64,000 nucleotides of DNA from assembly GCF_014385435.1 (NCBI RefSeq), contig NZ_JACSUD010000012.1, forward strand, positions 21,482 to 85,481. Reading direction: 5' to 3'. Position 1 is the stretch's first letter. Each line of letters starts with the position of its first letter. This document shows positions 63,726 through 64,000 of this stretch, piece after piece. The notes beneath the pieces are model-generated. The model made no database searches and had not been told where the DNA came from. It worked only from the letters and a program-made list of their open reading frames with translations. Position numbers and translations under genes: made by a program. The stretch comes from Alloprevotella sp. Lung230. Lineage in GTDB: Bacteria; Bacteroidota; Bacteroidia; Bacteroidales; Bacteroidaceae.

Positions 63726-64000
63726 CGGTCATTAAATCCTGACCAGATTTTATTTGATTGTGGAGGAATTTGTTTACCGTTTGCCTTTGGTGTAGTAGAC
63801 CAAGACTAGAACCAACGAGAGATAAGATGCCAATAAGAAAATGAAAAAGGAGAGGTCCTAATCTTTTCCGTTACCAGTAACGCTTTTACGGTCTAATGAC
63901 CCATTTGGGTTAAAAGCAAAGTGCTACATTATTTTCGAGCTTCAGCTTTGTTCACGTACTTCAGTACGCTCCCTTCAGCCTCAATGCCTTACATTTTATC
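63726..64000. other. Non-coding right edge
   Basis: No gene or complete repeat recognised. A short palindrome acccatttgggt at 63900 and a cgtacttcagtacg palindrome at 63955 may belong to another insertion-sequence end that continues past the window. Confidence 0.3.

Overview
The window is chromosomal DNA of a Bacteroidetes bacterium, most likely order Bacteroidales and possibly Prevotellaceae. The evidence is: TAnnTTTG -7 boxes with TTTG 19-20 nt upstream before many genes; two type IX secretion proteins (PorT tail at the left edge, PorW/SprE at 18.4-21.4 kb); a 729-aa type III glutamine synthetase; the bifunctional fucose enzyme FKP; a fused aspartokinase/homoserine dehydrogenase; and an N-terminal MYQKNS... 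extended signal on a TonB receptor. Family placement is inference; no rRNA gene is present.

Layout. 0-7 kb: end of porT, then leftward transglutaminase-like protein, GH10-like hydrolase and thrA. 7-8.6 kb: gene-free, repeat-rich. 8.6-12.7 kb: small outer-membrane barrel protein plus rfbACDB for dTDP-L-rhamnose. 12.7-16.1 kb: divergent TonB receptor and CNNM/CBS protein. 17.1-18.3 kb: secreted protein with an S74 autoprocessing domain. 18.4-24.7 kb: leftward operon dedA-aroA-small CCG protein-zinc/manganese-type ABC permease-porW. 25.8-32 kb: rightward lysS-gpsA-ndh-queC-queF-divIC-small membrane protein. 32.2-35.4 kb: leftward Cys/Lys-repeat exported protein, LMW phosphatase, acetyltransferase, unknown protein, argR. 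36.1-40.8 kb: tRNA-Gln, TerB/J-domain protein, CPA2 antiporter, HI0933-type flavoprotein. 40.8-43.6 kb: FKP. 45.4-52.6 kb: pyruvate:ferredoxin oxidoreductase, asnA, TonB receptor. 52.8-56.4 kb: glnN and dgt, leftward. 56.6-61.1 kb: dut-TPR lipoprotein-DUF4292 lipoprotein-EnvC-like protein. 61.1-64 kb: AT-richer segment with an erythromycin-esterase-fold exported protein between two decayed IS982-like ends.

The genes are mostly housekeeping and cell-envelope functions. The unusual content is between them. Five gene-free stretches carry copies of a 320-430 bp non-coding element: GC-rich alternating ends, inverted gccttcactccttcacc arms, and a nested palindrome based on ctacctcagaggtag. A second layer, seen near 8.2, 24.9 and 44.1 kb, looks like a family of small transcription units: a Bacteroidetes promoter, a shared ~35-nt core and a variable hairpin terminator. 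In two of these loci they are interleaved with a 37-nt unit that resembles a solitary CRISPR repeat. I consider these repeat families the best candidates for something undescribed. All function assignments rest on reading motifs by eye; no database search was run.
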